Source: Deltaproteobacteria bacterium
GTDB lineage: Bacteria; Desulfobacterota; Binatia; HRBIN30; JACQVA1
DNA: 36,703 bases
Direction of reading: 5' to 3'
NCBI GenBank assembly: GCA_016210005.1
Contig: JACQVA010000113.1
Span: 1 to 36,703 of the forward strand
Made by a program: the position numbers and the translations under genes. Below the pieces are notes generated by a model that saw only the letters and a program-made list of their open reading frames with translations, did no database searches and was not told the origin of the DNA. Positions 32,636 through 36,703 of the stretch are shown piece by piece. Every line of letters begins with the position of its first letter. Position 1 is the stretch's first letter.

Positions 32636-33885
32636 TCCTTTCCCTCCACGAAGTCGAGGAGGGTTCGAATGCGCGTCACCTCGGGGTCGCTCTCGCCGAG
32701 TCGCTCGACGATCTGCTCCAGGAGCTCCCGGGCCCGGCCGAACTCCTGTCGCCCGATCGCCTGGGAGACTTCCGAGAGGAGGCGCTGCACCTCCTTCGCA
32801 CGCGGGTCCGAGCCCATCACCTCTTCCAGCACTCGGCTCGAATCGACGCCGTAGGAGTGCGTCGGCGAGTAGACCTGACCGTCCGCAATGATCTGGATCC
32901 GTTCGTGCTCGACTTCGCCGATGACCTGGGGCGAATGGGTCGTCGCGATGAACTGGCAACGCGGAAAGGCGGCGCGCAGATTGTGGACGATCTGGCGCTG
33001 CCACTTCGGGTGCAGGTGCAGGTCGATCTCGTCGATCAGGACGACCGCCTCGGCCTCGGCCGCCGGGTCCGCAAGCCCGGGGTTGGCCTGTGCCAGCCGG
33101 CGGGTCAGATCGAGCACCAGCGCCAGCGTCCCGCGCTCACCATCGGAGAGATAGCGGACCGGGATGGTCGTCGCGCCCCGGTCGATGGAGAGCCGCGGGC
33201 GATCCGCGCCGTCGAGTCGCAGGTTCGAGTACCCAGGAAGGAAGCGCCCGACCGCGCCCTGGCAGGCACCTAGGGCGCGGCCTGCCGCCGGACGCTCGCC
33301 GCGCATCGACTCCTGCACCCTCATCCAGGCGCCGAACTCCCCGAGCCGCAGCTCCCGATCCGCGAAGGCGTCCGCGAACGCCGCAGCCACGCCCCCTGCA
33401 GCGGCGCCCTTGCCCGGCGCGCGCTCCGAGGGCACCGCGCGGTTCGTGGAAAAGAGCACCGCGAGCGGTCGTCCGCCGGGCTCGGCTCCAGTGACCGGCG
33501 GCGGTGCTTCGCCAAGGAACTCCGCCTTCTCCGGTGTGTCGTGGACCTGCTCGCGCGGCATTCCCGCCTTCCTCTGCTGCGGAGCGCTCGACTCACGCGG
33601 CTTGTGGACGAGGTAGGCGTAGTCCCGTGCACCGATCTGGACACCGCACTCGACCGTGAGGGCATCCGCCCCGATCCGGATGTCGTCCAGGTCGAACGCC
33701 TCGACCCGGCCGCGCAGCTTGTTTACCCGCTTCGCCACCGCCGAAAGGCAAACGCCGAGTGCATCCAGCACGCTCGTCTTCCCGACGCCGTTGACGCCGA
33801 CGATGAGATTGACGCCCGCCTGAAAGCGGAACTCGGCCGCTTCGATGGCGCGCAGATTGGCGAGCCTGAGGTGCGTGACGATCAT
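32632..33885 (-). CDS. ptuA: Septu ATPase PtuA (AAA/SMC-like)
   Basis: ATPase subunit of Septu, which assembles with PtuB. The 417-residue protein shows Walker A GVNGVGKTS at residues 30-38. A variable insertion follows in the middle (KPRESSAPQQRKAGMPREQV). Then come the ABC-type signature IPVRYLSDGERGTLALVLDL, Walker B AVVLIDEIDLHLHPKWQRQI, and the His-loop CQFIATTHSPQVIGEVEHE. The C-terminal helices (VQRLLSEVSQAIGRQEFGRA) are typical of PtuA-type ATPases. It overlaps hsdS upstream and ptuB downstream by 4 bp each, so Septu is embedded inside the type I operon. RloA-type ATPases in other type I loci are a related precedent. Confidence 0.87.
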   Translation of the reverse strand: MIVTHLRLANLRAIEAAEFRFQAGVNLIVGVNGVGKTSVLDALGVCLSAVAKRVNKLRGRVEAFDLDDIRIGADALTVECGVQIGARDYAYLVHKPRESSAPQQRKAGMPREQVHDTPEKAEFLGEAPPPVTGAEPGGRPLAVLFSTNRAVPSERAPGKGAAAGGVAAAFADAFADRELRLGEFGAWMRVQESMRGERPAAGRALGACQGAVGRFLPGYSNLRLDGADRPRLSIDRGATTIPVRYLSDGERGTLALVLDLTRRLAQANPGLADPAAEAEAVVLIDEIDLHLHPKWQRQIVHNLRAAFPRCQFIATTHSPQVIGEVEHERIQIIADGQVYSPTHSYGVDSSRVLEEVMGSDPRAKEVQRLLSEVSQAIGRQEFGRARELLEQIVERLGESDPEVTRIRTLLDFVEGKE

Positions 33886-35195
33886 GCCGCGCTCCCGACG
33901 TCGATCTGACCGGTCACAGCCGCGGCAATGAGCGCGGAGCGGCGCTCTTTGAGCAACGCGATCGTCGCTTCCGTTGCCACTCGTAGGGCATCGAGGCGGC
34001 GAGTCGCGTCGGCAATGTGGGCGACGATTTCACGCTGTTCGGCCGCAGGAGGGAGGGCAACTTCGAGACGCCCAAGTACCTCAGTTTCGAGCTTCCGCGT
34101 CCCGTGCGCAGAGGCATCCGCAAGTGACACGACATGCTCTTCGTGTCCACGAAAGAAGTCTCTAAGGAAACGAGGCTCGAGCGATCCGCAGCAACGGAGG
34201 GCCTTCATGTCTTGATTGATCGTGACGGGTGCAGCCGTGACCGCTGCAGGAAAGCTGTGCGCCAGGATCATTCCTCTCACCACGATCAGAACGGCGCCGG
34301 GCGCGACTAGTCGCAAGGAGCCTTTCGATAGAGCCAACTCGCTGACGTGATCCTCGGCGTCGGCGATCTCGCCTCGCTTCATGTCCTTAGGAGATACCCA
34401 TGGCATCTCCCCGTCCCAATACTCTCGGCGTCCCGTGTCAGGCGTGGCGCCGCTGGTGAAGGCAACCAAGAAGCGGAGTGCCACGGTATCCCAATGCGCC
34501 GGAATCTCGCCGAGCCACGGGATGCCCGAGTCGTGGAGCGGGGCGCGGGGGTCAAGGCCGCGCGTGACGGCGCGGGTGATGAGCGCGCGGCGTTTCTCGG
34601 CCAGCAGCGCGAGCACCCGCTCCTTCGCCGCCACGAGCGCATCCAGCCGCGCCGTCTCGCGGTCGAGGTAGTCGGCGATGGCGCGCTGGACAGCGAGCGG
34701 CGGCACCGGAAGCATCGACGCTCCGATGTCGGCCTTTGGTATTCCAAAACGCGTCACACCGTTTGCAGAAAGCTCCAACTGAACTCGCACAGGCTTTGCC
34801 TGTAGGCAGCGGAAGAGAAAGCCCCCCTCGATTCGCTCCTTGCGCGGCCGCAGCAGCGCCAGGTGATAGCCGCACACGAGATCGCTGGCCGTTTCGCGAA
34901 CGAGTGCGGGTACGCCGATGTCGTCCCACGACTCCGAGTCCTTCGTGATGATCACATCGCCAATCGCCAGACCGAACTTCTCGATCTCGGTCTCCGTTGC
35001 AGTTCCCTGCATGAAGTCGAGGCCGAGCGTGATGAACTCATTGTTGTAAACGTCCGTGTAGTTGCAGAGTCGAACAGGTACCTCGTCATCCGCGGGCACC
35101 TTGTCAACGTTGCTCACGATATAGTCAGCCGTCGCGCGGAGGGGCTTCGCCTTCCACGCGCGCGGAAGTGCGCTAAGCCAGGGAAGCTCCTTCAC
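33882..35195 (-). CDS. hsdS: type I restriction specificity subunit
   Basis: HsdS recognises the bipartite DNA target and holds the R-M complex together. The 437-residue protein has two target-recognition domains, about residues 1-160 and 215-385. Each is followed by a coiled-coil spacer: LPVPPLAVQRAIADYLDRET with LDALVAAKERVLALLAEKRR, and PPAAEQREIVAHIADATRRL with LKERRSALIAAAVTGQI. The second domain opens SGIPWLGEIPAHWDTVALRF, a classic HsdS sentence. It overlaps hsdM and ptuA by 4 bp each. It is complete. The target sequence cannot be predicted by eye. Confidence 0.94.
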   Translation of the reverse strand: MKELPWLSALPRAWKAKPLRATADYIVSNVDKVPADDEVPVRLCNYTDVYNNEFITLGLDFMQGTATETEIEKFGLAIGDVIITKDSESWDDIGVPALVRETASDLVCGYHLALLRPRKERIEGGFLFRCLQAKPVRVQLELSANGVTRFGIPKADIGASMLPVPPLAVQRAIADYLDRETARLDALVAAKERVLALLAEKRRALITRAVTRGLDPRAPLHDSGIPWLGEIPAHWDTVALRFLVAFTSGATPDTGRREYWDGEMPWVSPKDMKRGEIADAEDHVSELALSKGSLRLVAPGAVLIVVRGMILAHSFPAAVTAAPVTINQDMKALRCCGSLEPRFLRDFFRGHEEHVVSLADASAHGTRKLETEVLGRLEVALPPAAEQREIVAHIADATRRLDALRVATEATIALLKERRSALIAAAVTGQIDVGSAA

Positions 35196-36703
35196 TCCGT
35201 CACCTCCCGCAGCAACCGCAGGATCTGGTCCTCAGCCTTCTTCAGATCCGCGTCGATCTCCTCCAGCGGTCGCGGCGGCGTGTACTTGTAGAAGTGGCGG
35301 TTGAAGTTGATCTCGTAGCCGACCTTGTCCTTGCTCCGGTCCATCCAGGCGTCGGGCACGTGAGGGCGCACCTCGCGCTCGAAGTAGGCGTCGATGTCTT
35401 CCTTGAGCGGCACGTTCTCGAGGTCGCGCAGGTCCGGGTCGGGCTCGTAGCCGTCGTCGCGCCCGCCCCTGGCGACCGGCTCGGCTTCCGGGTCCTTCTG
35501 CGTGAAGACGCTGCGGAAGAGCTTCTGCTCGGGCGCCCTCCAGCGCGATTTCCGCGCGTGCAGCAGGTTCTGGATGCGCTCCCAGACCGCGTTCCAGTCG
35601 CGCAGCGAGTCGCGCCCGACCGTCTGGTCGATGCCCTGGATGTCGTCGAGCAAGTGCGGGCAGGCGTCGAGGAAGCGCGCCTTGTCCTCGGTAGTCATCC
35701 GGTAGGTGAGGCGCAGCGGCCGCTCGACGGTGACGCGAGTGTAGCCGAAGTCGGCGTTGTCGAAGACCTTGGAGCGCTCGCCGTCCTCGATGCGGCCATA
35801 GAGCCGGACGACCTCCTCGATCTGCTGCGCCGTGACATGGCGGCGCTTGTCGCCGAGGCTGCGCTTGGACTCCTCGCTCCCGCCGGCCGTCCAGAGCTCG
35901 CGCGCGTCGACAAGCTGGATCTTGCCCTTGCGCCCCCTCTCTTTCCGATTGGTGACGATCCAGACATAGGTGCCGATTCCGGTGTTGTAGAACATCTGCT
36001 CGGGCAGGGCGACGATGGCCTCGAGCCAGTCGTTCTCGATGATCCACTTGCGGATGTCGCTCTCGCCGGAGCCCGCGCCCCCGGTGAAGAGCGGCGAGCC
36101 GGAAAAGACGATGGCGAGGCGCGAGCCGTGCTTGTGCTCGGCCGGCCGCACGGGCTCGAACTTGGCGATCATGTGCTGCAGGAAGAGCAGCGCGCCGTCG
36201 TTCACGCGCGGCAGGCCCGCGCCGAAGCGGCCAGCGAAGCCCAGCTTGTCGTGCTCGCGCTCGATCTCCTTTTGCTGCTTCTTCCAGTCCACGCCGAAAG
36301 GCGGGTTGGTGAGGAAGTAGTCGAAGGTCTCGCCCGCGAACTGGTCCTCGGTGAAGCTGTCGCCGAAGCGGATGTTGTTGCCGCCGCCGTTGTGATCGAC
36401 CTGCTTCATCAGCATATCCGAGGCCGCGGTGGCAAAGGCGCGCTTGTTGTAGTCCTGGCCGTAGACGTAGAGCTTCGCTTCGCGGTGGTGGTCGCGCAGG
36501 TAGTTCTGCGCCTCGGCCAGCATGCCGCCCGTGCCGCAGGCAGGGTCGAGGAGCTTGCGTACGGTGCCGGGCGTGGCTAGTAACTTGTCGTCGTGAATGA
36601 GCAGAATGTTCACCATCAGCCGGATGACGTCGCGCGGCGTGAAGTGGTCGCCCGCGGTCTCGTTGGCCAACTCGTTGAAGCGTCGAATGAGGTTCTCGAA
36701 AAT
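35192..36703 (-). CDS. hsdM: type I restriction modification methylase subunit, 5' end cut by window
   Basis: N6-adenine methylase of the type I system, forming M2S with HsdS. The frame is open to the window edge, starting IFENLIRRFNELANETAGDH, so the N-terminal domain (usually 150 or more residues) lies outside; 503 residues are visible. Motif I is RKLLDPACGTGGMLAEA and motif IV is FDYFLTNPPFGVDWKKQQ. SRLAIVFSGSPLFTGGAGSG and LPEQMFYNTGIGTYVWIVTN follow in the expected order. It is the first visible gene of the minus-strand operon. Its stop overlaps hsdS by 4 bp. Any promoter is beyond the window. Confidence 0.95.
   Translation of the reverse strand: MFENLIRRFNELANETAGDHFTPRDVIRLMVNILLIHDDKLLATPGTVRKLLDPACGTGGMLAEAQNYLRDHHREAKLYVYGQDYNKRAFATAASDMLMKQVDHNGGGNNIRFGDSFTEDQFAGETFDYFLTNPPFGVDWKKQQKEIEREHDKLGFAGRFGAGLPRVNDGALLFLQHMIAKFEPVRPAEHKHGSRLAIVFSGSPLFTGGAGSGESDIRKWIIENDWLEAIVALPEQMFYNTGIGTYVWIVTNRKERGRKGKIQLVDARELWTAGGSEESKRSLGDKRRHVTAQQIEEVVRLYGRIEDGERSKVFDNADFGYTRVTVERPLRLTYRMTTEDKARFLDACPHLLDDIQGIDQTVGRDSLRDWNAVWERIQNLLHARKSRWRAPEQKLFRSVFTQKDPEAEPVARGGRDDGYEPDPDLRDLENVPLKEDIDAYFEREVRPHVPDAWMDRSKDKVGYEINFNRHFYKYTPPRPLEEIDADLKKAEDQILRLLREVTE

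Noticed and set aside
31985-33885. Retron Ec78-type system
   Set aside because: PtuA/PtuB occur with that retron, but no reverse transcriptase or msr-msd-like region is visible in the operon.
35294-36580. 428-codon plus-strand open frame across hsdM
   Set aside because: Repetitive Val/Leu/Ala/Glu composition mirrors the antisense of HsdM, whose motifs are unmistakable.

Overview
The window is GC-rich bacterial chromosome. It opens with a glycolysis and secretion cluster, gap-pgk-tpiA-secG followed by tRNA-Leu(GAG). That order is common in deltaproteobacterial and related uncultured lineages, so the host is probably a deltaproteobacterium-like or other uncultured GC-rich Gram-negative bacterium. 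This placement is inferred from gene order and composition only. No rRNA or CRISPR array is visible.

Region by region: (1) 1-3953, the conserved core: a GIY-YIG nuclease fragment, the glycolytic genes, secG and tRNA-Leu. (2) 3954-6040, an apparent integration zone at the tRNA 3' end. It has a 14-bp exact repeat of the tRNA end, a second tRNA-end-like sequence 2 kb downstream, a class III cyclase remnant and a GH4 glycosidase. (3) 6040-11350, a scrapyard of small modules: HigBA-type toxin-antitoxin (TA) pairs, a DUF104-type/PIN pair with a frameshift, a two-gene unit with a retropepsin-like protease, and three decayed copies of the same tyrosine recombinase. Two of those recombinase copies carry short palindromic insertions; the third still shows the empty sites. 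(4) 11449-18115, a SLOG/DprA-like gene, a large N6-adenine methylase with a nuclease-like N-terminus (frameshifted), and a SNF2/RapA-type helicase. This is a plausible defence locus that matches no complete system I can name. (5) 18116-20107, a fragment of a restriction helicase and two AbrB-RelE modules, the second with an internally deleted toxin. (6) 20181-26412, ordinary metabolism and envelope genes: acyl-CoA synthetase, an ATP-grasp protein, a decarboxylase of the pyruvate/indolepyruvate type, a secreted NlpC/P60-like protein and a Gly-zipper envelope protein. (7) 26718-36703, a compact minus-strand operon: hsdM-hsdS-ptuA-ptuB-immA/XRE-PIN(DUF4411)-hsdR.

How they work together: region 7 reads as one defence operon. 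A type I restriction-modification system carries a Septu ATPase/HNH pair and a metalloprotease/PIN pair inside it. Five of the six junctions are 4-bp ATGA overlaps, which points to translational coupling. Its HsdR ends in an extra LexA/S24-like peptidase domain with a visible Ser-Lys pair. The most unusual features are this nested operon with its HsdR-protease fusion, the SLOG-methylase-helicase locus, and the palindromic mini-elements whose filled and empty sites can be compared inside the window.
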